From JAVVEH01 sp032251435 (GTDB lineage: Bacteria; Verrucomicrobiota; Lentisphaeria; Oligosphaerales; MVZH01): a stretch of DNA of 64,000 bases. Shown in pieces: positions 34,414 through 43,253 of the stretch. The stretch lies in assembly GCA_032251435.1 (NCBI GenBank), contig JAVVEH010000014.1, positions 1 through 64,000 on the forward strand. The letters are read 5' to 3'. Under the pieces are notes generated by a model. It saw nothing but the letters and a program-made list of their open reading frames with translations, had not been told where the DNA came from and did not search any database. The position numbers and the translations under genes were made by a program. The number at the start of each line of letters is the position of its first letter. The stretch's first letter is position 1.

Positions 34414-37400
34414 ATGACGATGAACATGAGATATTTAGCGCGGCGAATTAGTATAATCATGGGATTGGGGGTTATGGCGGTCATGCCCGTGCGGGCAGAC
34501 TTCTATACGCGCCCGGCGTTGTTCACGCTGCGCCCATCCGAGACGGGCGCGCTGAGCACGGTCGACCGCTTTGGTCCCGTGGGGATCGGCATTGAACTGC
34601 GGCAGCCAGCCTTTGTGATGGTGGTCAAGAATGTCGAAGCGGGTTCGCCCGCGGCGGCGAGCGGGCTGCTTAAGACGGGGCAGATTATTGATTCAATCAA
34701 TGGTGAATCGCTGGTCGGTGTCGATCCGCGGATTCAACTCGGCGACATCATCACGAAAGCCGAGGCCAAGAATGGTGTCATCCGCTTGCGGGTGCGCGAT
34801 GATGAGAACAGTGAGCCAAAGGATGTCGTCGTGCGTATCCCGGCGCTCGGAAGCTATAGCGGAACCTGGCCTCTTGATTGTGGAAAATCCAACCGGATTG
34901 TCCGCGGCCTGGCCGATTGGGTAGGTAAGCAGCAACCCGCCATCACCACGTCGGGCGGGCTGCGCCTGCTCTTTTTGCTCTCGACGGGTGAAGAACAGGA
35001 TCTGGATGTGGCGCGCCAGTGGGTCGGCCGATTGGCCAAGCAGTACGCCGACAAGGATGTCAGCGGCGCCGTCAATTGGCATTTGGGCTATGGCGGCATC
35101 CCGCTGGCGGAGTATTACCTGCGCACGGGTGACGCGTCCGTGTTGCCGGTCATCCGCAAAGTGGTGAAGGCGGCGGAAGCGAACTATATGCCGGGCGGCT
35201 GGGCGCAGCGCGGGCTGGGCGGGCTGAACTATTACGCCGGCGGGCGGATGAATCCGGCGGGGGTGCATGTCATGACCTTCCTCCTGCTGGCCCGGGAATG
35301 CGGTGTCGAGGTGGATGAAAACGTGTTTCAGGGTGGTTTAAAGCAGTATTTCCGCTTCGCCGGCCGCGGGGTGGTCGCTTATGGCGATCATCGGCCGGAA
35401 AACGGCTATACCGACAATGGGCGCATCGGCGCCTTCGCCTTCACCATGGCCGCCGCGGCCGCTCAATTTCCCGACACTCCCGACAATGTCTACGCCCAGG
35501 CGCGGGACGCGTCCGCGGTGCGGGGCTTTTACTACACCCACCGCATGCTGCACGGGCACACCGGCGGTGGCATCGGCGAAATCTGGCGCGGCGCCGCCAT
35601 GGGGCTGGCGCGCGGCAAGGAGCCTGTGAAATATCAGGAATTCATGAACGCCCGCAGGTGGTTCTACGAACTCTCCCGGCGCCACGATGGCTCGTTCGGG
35701 ATTCTCGGCGGCGAGCGCTACGACAATACCGAATGGGGGGCGGGACTCGGGCTGGCCTACACCATACCTCGCCGGACGCTGCGCGTATCCGGCGCCCCGT
35801 CTTCCCCCCACAGCCATCCGGTGGTCCTTCCTGAACGCGCCTGGGGCACGGCGGCCGACGATGATTTCTACTCGCTCAAACCGGCCGTCGACACAGTCGG
35901 GGTCTCGCCCGATGTCGCTGGTGAACGCTTTGCCGATGTGACCGCGGCGAAAATCTACACGTATGCGCCCGACGCGGCGGCGGCCGGGGCGGAGGCGCTG
36001 CGCTCCTTGCTGCATCATCCCGACATCGAGATCCGTCTGATGGCGGCCGGACAGCTCAACCGCCACCCGGCACTTGCCACCGAATTGCTGCGGTCGCCGG
36101 ACGCCCGCGTGCGGCGGGCCGCTCTCGAGGGCGTGATCCGCTACCACAATGAGTTGCTGACCCCGGAGAATGTCGGCATATTGCTGCGCATGATCAACGA
36201 TCCGGAGGAGTCCTGGTTTGTTGTGGACGGGTCCTTGCAGGCGCTCAAGAACGTCGCCCCTGAAGTCACGCTGCCACACGTTGACCGGCTGATCTACTGG
36301 CTGGAACACCCGGAGTGGTGGGTGAGCAACTCGGCCATGCTGATCTTGACGCGCATGGCCGCCCAGGGTCACGAAGTTGCAAGAATCACGCAGGCCGTCG
36401 GCCCGGTGATGGCGGCGAACCAGCGCTACGGCCGTTGGTCGGCCTGGACAATGGGGCCGATCATCAAGGAAGCGAAGCCGGCGGCGCGTCAGGCACTGCT
36501 CGATATGTTTGCCGGGGTTTATACCGCCTGGCCGGTGGTGTCGGATGCCCACCCTGAACCGCGGCACCCCGAATTCGAAGCGCATGTCACCGCTGGTATC
36601 GCCACGCTCATGGCCACCATGCCGGGGGGGCTGGACAAACTGTATGCCATTTCCCGGGAACGGTTTCCAAAACAAACCCTGGCGCACCGGGATGTGTTTA
36701 TCAAAAGCGACCAGATCGATGCCAATCCGGCCATGCGGGCGGCATTGGCGCCGATCATCCGCGACGAACTGATTCCGCAATTTGTGGCGCGGAACCGGCG
36801 GGCTTTGGAGCGCGGACAAAAACTCGATGAACTCGTCGGACTCTATAACCGGATCGGCGTGCATGACTACGACTGGCGGGAACATGGCCCCAAACGGACG
36901 GAGATGGAATGGGATTACTTTTCCTTCGATCCGGTTGAACAGCCGCCGCTGGGACGGGAGCGCAATCGCCTGGGCCGCTACCGCGAGGTCAGCTATCCCG
37001 AGGGCATGGAAAACTGGTACAAGCCGGCCTTCGACGCCAAGGCGGCCGACTGGCGGCGCGGGAAATCGCCGTTCGCCTCCTTTGACGGCAAACTCAAGGC
37101 CGCCGGCGGATGTGCTGGTGGGTTCTGTGGCTGCGGGGAACCCCCCAACACCCTCTGGGAAAAAGAGGTGCTGCTCATCAACGGGAATTTCGATATTCCC
37201 GCTTTCGAGGAAGGCAACCTGTATCGTATTCTCATTGGCGGCATGTCGCATGTCGGTGCCGGGGACGGCTGCCGCGTCTATGTCAACGGCCGGGAGATCT
37301 ACGCGCGACGCACGGCTGTCGACCGCCGCGCTGGCGGCAAACCGATTGGAACCCATATCGGGCCGGCGTTCTGGCCGGAATTCGCGAGGGGCACCGTCAA

Positions 37401-37953
37401 CCTCGCCGCCACAAGTTTTTTGAAATATCACCCGCGCACCAAGGAATACGGCAACTATCTCACGGTGTTCCTCCAGCGCATGAAACTGCCCCCGATGGGA
37501 ACGGACATGCTTAAAAAAGCGGCGCCCCTGGTGCCCATGCGCTCGGCTGAGTGGCAAACAGTTCAGGAACCCGGCACGAACGTGGATCCGGAAGACGGGA
37601 CATTTAAATGGGACGGGGTCTTTGTGCCAAATCCCGCCGTTGTCGGTTCCTGGCAGGTGGTTGGTCAGGTCGAATCCGTGGACGCCTTCGCACCCGGCGC
37701 CAAACCCGCGCCGGTCCGCGCCCCGCGGTTCGGGAGCATGACCTTCACCGCCGAGGGCGGCACGGCCGATCCCCTGTGGATCTGGTCGGATGGCATCTTG
37801 ATGGATCTGGACCAATTCCAGGCCTTGCGCGTCGAGCCGCGGCAAATGGACGGCAAGGATTATCTGCTCATCGAGGCGGGTGGATTCGACACCAAGCATG
37901 GACCTGATTGGACACCCCCATGGCTTGTGCTGGAACGCGAGCCGGAAAATTAA
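34414..37953 (+). CDS. Large secreted PDZ/DUF6288 protein
   Basis: A 1179-residue protein with a signal peptide (about 1-28, MAVMPVRA-DFYT), a PDZ domain (about 68-132: AGSPAAASGLLKTGQIIDSING), an alpha-barrel-like region with Gly/Tyr-rich turns (about 150-460) typical of DUF6288, HEAT-type repeats (about 520-640), and a C-terminal beta domain. A Cys-rich knot CAGGFCGCG lies near 898. No catalytic motif is recognised. Proteins of this class occur in PVC bacteria beside carbohydrate genes; a role in substrate binding or processing outside the cell is a guess. Confidence 0.8.
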   Translation: MTMNMRYLARRISIIMGLGVMAVMPVRADFYTRPALFTLRPSETGALSTVDRFGPVGIGIELRQPAFVMVVKNVEAGSPAAASGLLKTGQIIDSINGESLVGVDPRIQLGDIITKAEAKNGVIRLRVRDDENSEPKDVVVRIPALGSYSGTWPLDCGKSNRIVRGLADWVGKQQPAITTSGGLRLLFLLSTGEEQDLDVARQWVGRLAKQYADKDVSGAVNWHLGYGGIPLAEYYLRTGDASVLPVIRKVVKAAEANYMPGGWAQRGLGGLNYYAGGRMNPAGVHVMTFLLLARECGVEVDENVFQGGLKQYFRFAGRGVVAYGDHRPENGYTDNGRIGAFAFTMAAAAAQFPDTPDNVYAQARDASAVRGFYYTHRMLHGHTGGGIGEIWRGAAMGLARGKEPVKYQEFMNARRWFYELSRRHDGSFGILGGERYDNTEWGAGLGLAYTIPRRTLRVSGAPSSPHSHPVVLPERAWGTAADDDFYSLKPAVDTVGVSPDVAGERFADVTAAKIYTYAPDAAAAGAEALRSLLHHPDIEIRLMAAGQLNRHPALATELLRSPDARVRRAALEGVIRYHNELLTPENVGILLRMINDPEESWFVVDGSLQALKNVAPEVTLPHVDRLIYWLEHPEWWVSNSAMLILTRMAAQGHEVARITQAVGPVMAANQRYGRWSAWTMGPIIKEAKPAARQALLDMFAGVYTAWPVVSDAHPEPRHPEFEAHVTAGIATLMATMPGGLDKLYAISRERFPKQTLAHRDVFIKSDQIDANPAMRAALAPIIRDELIPQFVARNRRALERGQKLDELVGLYNRIGVHDYDWREHGPKRTEMEWDYFSFDPVEQPPLGRERNRLGRYREVSYPEGMENWYKPAFDAKAADWRRGKSPFASFDGKLKAAGGCAGGFCGCGEPPNTLWEKEVLLINGNFDIPAFEEGNLYRILIGGMSHVGAGDGCRVYVNGREIYARRTAVDRRAGGKPIGTHIGPAFWPEFARGTVNLAATSFLKYHPRTKEYGNYLTVFLQRMKLPPMGTDMLKKAAPLVPMRSAEWQTVQEPGTNVDPEDGTFKWDGVFVPNPAVVGSWQVVGQVESVDAFAPGAKPAPVRAPRFGSMTFTAEGGTADPLWIWSDGILMDLDQFQALRVEPRQMDGKDYLLIEAGGFDTKHGPDWTPPWLVLEREPEN

Positions 37954-37989
37954 TCTACAAGGTCAAAGTATGGTTGAACGATAAATATT

Positions 37990-38040
37990 CCGGAAGCGCC
38001 CGCCTTCGCACAAGGCTTCGCCGGGCAGGTCTGCTTCCGG
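37990..38040. repeat. Inverted repeat after the DUF6288 gene
   Basis: CCGGAAGC (37990-37997) and GCTTCCGG (38033-38040) are perfect inverted arms, with an inner GCCCG/CGGGC pair. The hairpin begins 37 nt after the stop. It lacks a T-run, so it may be an extragenic palindrome rather than a terminator. Confidence 0.55.
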
Positions 38041-38055
38041 TGCCCGGCACCTTCT

Positions 38056-38487
38056 GTTGGTGTACCGGCTTCTGCCGGCCTCTTTGACGCTGTCATCGGC
38101 AGTCGTGTCCGGGTCTCCGGCGGGGCCCCGCCGGCTCCAGGGGTGTCTAGTCCGGCGCAGCACCGCATTAAATGGCCACAAAAAGGCGCGAAAAGGGAAG
38201 CCGGGTATTTCCCTCTTTTTGTGGTTTTTTGTGCCCTTTTGTGGCTATCCTGAATACAGCTCTCTTCCCTGCGCCCTCCGCCCTCCGCGGGGACCTCCCC
38301 CCCCCGCTTTTTCTATACGCGCCGGGGCGGCGCTTATTCCGAATAAATTCGGTACACCAACTTGTGTAGGCAACCTCTTCCGAAACGCATCGGCATTCCG
38401 GGTTGGTGTACCGGCTTCTGCCGGCCTCTTTTGACGCTGTCATCGGCAGTCGTGTCCGGGTCTCCGGCGGGGCCCGTCGGCTCCAGG
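38056..38487. repeat. Two 86-nt direct repeats with inverted pieces
   Basis: Copy 1 (38056-38141) and copy 2 (38402-38487) are almost identical (start GTTGGTGTACCGGCTTCTGC, end GGCTCCAGG), differing only by a T insertion and a few bases in the G/C run. Between them are an inverted GGTACACCAAC (38351-38361) matching the copy starts, and a dyad of GCCACAAAAAGG/CCTTTTGTGGC arms (about 38172-38246). The flanking sequence also shows weak similarity. The region 37954-38573 has no other gene. Confidence 0.75.
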
Positions 38488-38573
38488 CACGCGGTCTCCG
38501 CAGGGCGCAATACGATGTGGCCGGGTGGATCCCTCCAGCCGGTGCCCGGATACCCCGGGCAAAGAAATCGGGC

Positions 38574-39746
38574 TCATCGAAATGACCGAAGTGACTGATC
38601 AGGGGACCTTTTCCGATACTCCGCCGGTGTCACACCCAATCGCTGTTTGAACTGACGAAACAGGTTGACGGGATCGCTGAACCCGCAATCTTCCGACACG
38701 GCACGCAGTTTCTTATCGGTTTCCTGAAGCATCTGCTTCGCTTTCCGCACACGGATCCGAGTCAGCATTTCGTGGGGAGTCTGGCCAAGGTCTTCATTAA
38801 AAGCCTTGTAGAGATTGGTCTGGGACAGAGAACTCATTTCCACAAAATCTTTCACCGTGAGCGGTTCGGCAAAATGCCTGAGCATATGGCGCACCACCCG
38901 TCGGACATCTGGATGACGGGCGGCCATGGTGTCGGTACTCTCCCGGGTGGCAATACCCACGGGGGGAATCAAAAGTGGTTTAGGGGGAGCGGCTTCTCCA
39001 TCCATCATCCGGCTTAACAGGTCGCAGGCCAAACGGGCGTGTTCTTCGAAGTCGTGGATCACGCAGGATACCGGCACCGTGGTGCTCTCCTGGAACAGAG
39101 CAATATCAAACACCCCCAGTACGGCCACGTCGTGAGGGACACTCAGTCCTTCGTCAATCGCGGCCTCGATGACTTCGGCGGGCGACAGGGGTTCCCGGGC
39201 GAAGACAGCCAGCGGTTTTGGCAGTTGCCGCAGTTCGCGGCGCAGCCAGCGCTGACGGTTCTCCCAATTGTCCCGGGTTCCGCCTCTGGCGTTCTGCCAG
39301 TTTAACCCGTTGTCATCATACCCCGCCTGTGAAAGAACCTTTTCAAAGGATGCGTAGGCTTCCGGACAGCGATTATGCGGTTGCCGCGTATAATGGGCGA
39401 ACGAACGGAATTCGCGATCCAGAAAGTGTTCGGCGGCCAATTGGCCTGCTTTGGCCTCGTCCATGCCCACCCGGGGGATGTCAATTTCCGGATGGAGCTG
39501 ACTCAGAGAGACCGCCGGACACCGGGCTCGCTTGAAAAAAGCCGCCAATTCATCCAAATCGCCACTGAGATTGGTGATAATCCCATCCCCGCGCCAGCTC
39601 TCCGGCAGGTGGTAGTCCAGGCACATCTGAAAATTCAGATGCCAGCCACGCGCGGCGGCCTGATGCGCCACCGCGCGCATCAAATCCTCCAGCCACCAGT
39701 ACGTGGCGAATAATATCCGCTTCGGTTTGTGTTTGAGTGGCATCAA
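38574..39746 (-). CDS. XylR-type regulator (sugar-binding plus AraC HTH)
   Basis: A 390-residue regulator. The N-terminal two thirds resemble a periplasmic-binding-protein/LacI fold (ILFATYWWLEDLMRAVAHQ at the start, VAVLGVFDIALFQES near 225). The C-terminal 100 residues are an AraC-type double helix-turn-helix (SLSQTNLYKAFNEDLGQTPH, then VSEDCGFSDPVNLFRQFK). This is the layout of the xylose regulator XylR. Inducer and targets are unknown; the neighbouring secreted glycan genes are plausible. An ATG one codon later is equally likely. Confidence 0.9.
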   Translation of the reverse strand: MMPLKHKPKRILFATYWWLEDLMRAVAHQAAARGWHLNFQMCLDYHLPESWRGDGIITNLSGDLDELAAFFKRARCPAVSLSQLHPEIDIPRVGMDEAKAGQLAAEHFLDREFRSFAHYTRQPHNRCPEAYASFEKVLSQAGYDDNGLNWQNARGGTRDNWENRQRWLRRELRQLPKPLAVFAREPLSPAEVIEAAIDEGLSVPHDVAVLGVFDIALFQESTTVPVSCVIHDFEEHARLACDLLSRMMDGEAAPPKPLLIPPVGIATRESTDTMAARHPDVRRVVRHMLRHFAEPLTVKDFVEMSSLSQTNLYKAFNEDLGQTPHEMLTRIRVRKAKQMLQETDKKLRAVSEDCGFSDPVNLFRQFKQRLGVTPAEYRKRSPDQSLRSFR

Positions 39747-40398
39747 ATTGATCCTTTTTTTGAACCGCAGATGGACGCAGATAAACGCGGATAAGATTGA
39801 TTAGGTGTCATAACACATTAACTGCTACATTTTCCGGGCAAATCAAAGCAGGTTTGAGCAGGAACTGTAGTGTTTATTATTGAACAGCCTCTTAGACAGA
39901 AATATTGGAGACAGAAAAATAGGAAGAAGATTTTTAACCACGAAACACACGGAACACGCGAAAAAAACATATAGCTAAACAGATTAAAGTCCGTCGCTTG
40001 GTTACAACTCTGGAATATCCCGCTACCCAAGTTCTCTTATGCGCGTCTTTTCGCGTGTTTCGCGGTTCAATGTCCCCATCTGCGTCCAACTGCGTCCATC
40101 TGCGGTTCAAAGTCTTTCTTCGGTTCCTGCCGATTTTTCTGTAAGAATTGTAATGTTTATTGAAAATAATGCAAATTGTTTACATCTCTACGGACGGTAT
40201 ACTCTATACAATTCTATTTTGCAATTTGAGCAACTCAACGAATCAAGCACAGAGCCTATTTTTTAGTTGCGTATAGACGATTACAGTCACCAAAACCCCA
40301 AAAAGGAGTCGGCCATGAACTTGCAAACCAGTATAACACCCATGAGTCCGGAACCTGAAACCCGGAACCGTGCCGCAAGCACAACCAAGGAGACCACC
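39747..40398. other. Gene-free region with nested inverted repeats
   Basis: No real gene. GAACCGCAGATGGACGCAG (39762-39780) is repeated in perfect inverted form at 40090-40108. Nested inside are further inverted arms, ccacgaaacacacggaacacgcgaaaa (about 39938-39964) against tttcgcgtgtttcgcgg (about 40049-40065). This is a MITE-like or dispersed palindromic element. A possible promoter follows at 40176-40203. Confidence 0.6.
40176..40203 (+). promoter_or_regulatory. Possible promoter of the PEP-CTERM gene
   Basis: TTGTTT (40176-40181), a 16-nt spacer and TATACT (40198-40203). It precedes two Shine-Dalgarno/ATG pairs at 40315 and 40399. A leader of at least 100 nt is implied. Confidence 0.4.
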
Positions 40399-41370
40399 AT
40401 GAACACTCGTCCCATGACCCGCAGTCTGTTTATTTTCGCCCTCATCGGCCTGATCGCCTTCGCGCTGACTGTCAAAGCGGCATCATTGGCCCCATCCAAT
40501 CCGACCGTCTACGAAGGGTTTAATTATTCTTCCGGTGCCGTTGATGGGTCAACACAAAATGGCGGCACAGGTATGTCCGGTGCATGGTCGACCAGTACCA
40601 CAGATGGAGGGACGCTTTATTCAATGGTCTCCGGAGGTCTTACGTTTAACGGCGCGACAGAGGGAAGTCTTGTGACTGGGGGAAGTGTCAGAGCTAAACG
40701 CAGTACCGCTCCGGGGGGAGCCGAAATGAATCGTGCGATCACCACGGTATCCCAAGGGGCTTTGACTGCGGACAACACCAGTGTTTGGTTCAGTGTTTTA
40801 GTGAATACCGAACGTTTTTCCGCCGGAAATGAAAACGGGACATTTGTTTTGGGTACCGGCGCATTGGATGTCAATACACCCGATGGCGTTTTACCCAGCA
40901 TAACTGGCGGCGAAGGAGTTGGATTGCATATCGATGGGTTGAATTCCGGCGGTTCTCCTTTTTACATTCATGCGTATGCCATTGATGGTGGTACTTCCGC
41001 TAAAAGCGGAGCTTATCTCGATACTGGCACAACTGCGGGGGTCTATCTCATCGCCGGCAGAATGGACTGGGCACCGAATGGGAGTGATGATACCATAAGT
41101 CTCTTTAACATTACAGACACTGTGGCACTCGCCAGCTTGTCGGGTGGGCCCGCCACACCGTTTGCGACGATTACTGCCGATGTCGACCAAACGCTGTTTG
41201 ATACCCTGGCTATTGCGAACCGGCAAGTTTCAAGTTTGGATGAAATCCGATTTGGCTTAACCTTCGCGGATGTTGTGCCCGGACTGGCTACCATCCCCGA
41301 ACCTTCCACGATCATCCTGGCCGGGCTGGGGCTTCTGGGGCTGGCGTTCCGCCGTCGGAACCGGAAATAA
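40399..41370 (+). CDS. PEP-CTERM sorted surface protein
   Basis: A 323-residue exported protein: signal peptide (MTRSLFIFALIGLIAFAL), a beta-rich Gly/Thr body with no enzymatic motif, and a C-terminal PEP-CTERM signal, PEPSTIILAGLGLLGLAF followed by RRRNRK. The signal would be cleaved by the exosortase encoded at 48955. The start at 40399 has aaggagaccacc; an in-frame ATG at 40315 with aaggagtcggcc would add 28 residues that look unlike a signal peptide, so I prefer 40399. A terminator-like hairpin follows. Confidence 0.8.
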   Translation: MNTRPMTRSLFIFALIGLIAFALTVKAASLAPSNPTVYEGFNYSSGAVDGSTQNGGTGMSGAWSTSTTDGGTLYSMVSGGLTFNGATEGSLVTGGSVRAKRSTAPGGAEMNRAITTVSQGALTADNTSVWFSVLVNTERFSAGNENGTFVLGTGALDVNTPDGVLPSITGGEGVGLHIDGLNSGGSPFYIHAYAIDGGTSAKSGAYLDTGTTAGVYLIAGRMDWAPNGSDDTISLFNITDTVALASLSGGPATPFATITADVDQTLFDTLAIANRQVSSLDEIRFGLTFADVVPGLATIPEPSTIILAGLGLLGLAFRRRNRK

Positions 41371-41459
41371 GAGGACGGAGAGCGGATGTCAGAGGGCAGA
41401 AGACGGAGGTCTGAAATCGGATAACTGAAATCAGACGGTTAAGGATAAAAGGCACACTC

Positions 41460-41497
41460 AGGCCGGCTCTTCTTCGGGAGGTCCGGCTTTTTTCGGG
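41460..41497 (+). terminator. Probable rho-independent terminator
   Basis: The arms GCCGG and CCGGC enclose a pyrimidine-rich loop (tcttcttcgggaggt) and the right arm is followed by six T residues. It lies 90 nt after the PEP-CTERM gene stop. Confidence 0.5.
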
Positions 41498-41649
41498 TTG
41501 GAGTTATTGAACGGGGGCAAATCACATTCATTCCTGCCAACAGTGTGGTATCTTGAACAGAGAAATCATGCACTGACAATGGATTTAGAACCAAAAACAT
41601 CTTGACTTTTAACAATTGGAGTGTTATTTTTAAAGAAAAAAAGGTATAC

Positions 41650-42888
41650 ATGCGCTATATTCCGAGAAATTTAACCGACCGTCTGAAGGGATTGGCAGAA
41701 CATTTTCCCGCCGTCATTGTGACGGGTGCCCGTCAGGTGGGAAAGAGTACGTTGCTTCACCATGTTTTTGGTGATTGCGCGGACATGGTTGTTTTTGACC
41801 CCATTCTCGATGTGGAAAACGCCCGTCAAGATCCCGAGCTTTTTTTGGACAACCACCGCCTGCCTCTTATTCTCGACGAAATCCAATATGCCCCGCAGCT
41901 CATTCCCGCGGTTAAACGGCGGATTGACAAACACCAGCGGAACGGCTTGTTTTTAATTTCCGGATCCCAGCAGTGGGAAGTGATGAAATCAATTTCTGAA
42001 AGTCTGGCAGGCCGGTGCGCGTTCCTTGACTTGCGGGGATTTTCACTCCACGAGATATGCTCCAATAATGTTTCGCCTCATTGGCTTCAGGTTTGGCTGA
42101 ATAATCCAGATGATTTTATCGCCAAAGAAAAACAGCGGCTTGACATGCCGGTGCCGCTTTTCGAGCAACTATGGAAGGGGTTTATGCCGAGAACACATTT
42201 TATGGAGAATGAGTTCATCGCTGACTATTTTGAAGCCTATCAACGCACCTATATTGAGCGGGATGTCAGGCAGATGTTAAACGTTTCCGATGTCCGGTTG
42301 TTTGCCCGTTTTATTGGTCTTCTGGGAGCATTGACAGCACAGGAGATTAATTACAGCCAGCTGGGGCGCGATTTGGGGCTTAATCCGCAGACCGCTAAGA
42401 ACTGGCTGAATACCATAGCGGGAAGTTTTCAATGGTGCGAACTTCCCCCGTTCTCGATGAATCCTGTTAAACGGGTCAGCGGGAAGCCCAAAGGGTATCT
42501 CACCGACACGGGGTATGCCTGCTGGTTATTGGCTATTTCTTCGCCACGAAGCCTGAGTTCCAGCCCTATGCTAGGTGCTATTTTTGAGAGCGCGGGGGTG
42601 GTGGAGATTATCAAACAGGTGTCGCTATTCAAGTTCAAACCCAAAATGTACCACTGGCGGGCCTATTCCGGGGGCGAAATTGATCTCATTCTCGAGTATG
42701 ACGGCACCTATTTTCCCATTGAATTCAAAGCAAATTCTCAACCATCGCGTAGAGCGACGACCGGCATATCTTCATTTCGCAAACAGTATCCCAACCTGAA
42801 TATTGCCCCGGGGCTGGTTGTTGCTCCCACCGACGCATTCAGGAAAATTTCGGAAAACGACTATGCGATTCCATGGGATACTGTATAG
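41650..42888 (+). CDS. AAA_14/DUF4143 family ATPase
   Basis: A 412-residue protein with Walker A GARQVGKST (26-34) in the N-terminal AAA domain, Walker B-like LILDEIQYAP and the C-terminal DUF4143 domain containing GAIFESAGVVEI and a nuclease-like stretch HWRAYSGGEIDLILEY. These P-loop proteins are common, poorly understood accessory genes. The start is the ATG at 41650, where family similarity begins (MRYIPRNL). Confidence 0.88.
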   Translation: MRYIPRNLTDRLKGLAEHFPAVIVTGARQVGKSTLLHHVFGDCADMVVFDPILDVENARQDPELFLDNHRLPLILDEIQYAPQLIPAVKRRIDKHQRNGLFLISGSQQWEVMKSISESLAGRCAFLDLRGFSLHEICSNNVSPHWLQVWLNNPDDFIAKEKQRLDMPVPLFEQLWKGFMPRTHFMENEFIADYFEAYQRTYIERDVRQMLNVSDVRLFARFIGLLGALTAQEINYSQLGRDLGLNPQTAKNWLNTIAGSFQWCELPPFSMNPVKRVSGKPKGYLTDTGYACWLLAISSPRSLSSSPMLGAIFESAGVVEIIKQVSLFKFKPKMYHWRAYSGGEIDLILEYDGTYFPIEFKANSQPSRRATTGISSFRKQYPNLNIAPGLVVAPTDAFRKISENDYAIPWDTV

Positions 42889-43253
42889 GGGGAAAGCGGC
42901 TCACGTGGCGATAACGGGCGACGTTACAGAAGAGAGTTGATGGCAAAATAATTCGCGTCAAAATGATGGAAGAAAAGGCTGACAGAAAAGAGAAAAATTA
43001 TCGTGATCCGGTTTTCTTTTGGGTCGACGATATAGGGTGACGACAACGGACGGCGAGGAAGGTCAACGATTACGGATTGTATTTGACAACCTCCGGGCCC
43101 GCGAATCCTCAACCCCCCCCAACGAACTTTATTCTCATGAACGGTGTGGTATGTTGATCCAAATAAATAAATCACGGTGGGTTGTATCTTGAACGTGTAT
43201 TGTTGACTGTTACCGTCTGCCTAAATTCCTATCGATCGCCCTGGAATCAGTTT
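42889..43253. other. Intergenic region before the sulfatase
   Basis: No gene seen. The sequence acggtgtggtatgttga (43141-43157) resembles acagtgtggtatcttga at 41539-41555, upstream of the preceding ATPase gene; both precede the gene start by about 100 nt. It may be a shared promoter or a repeat. Confidence 0.35.
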
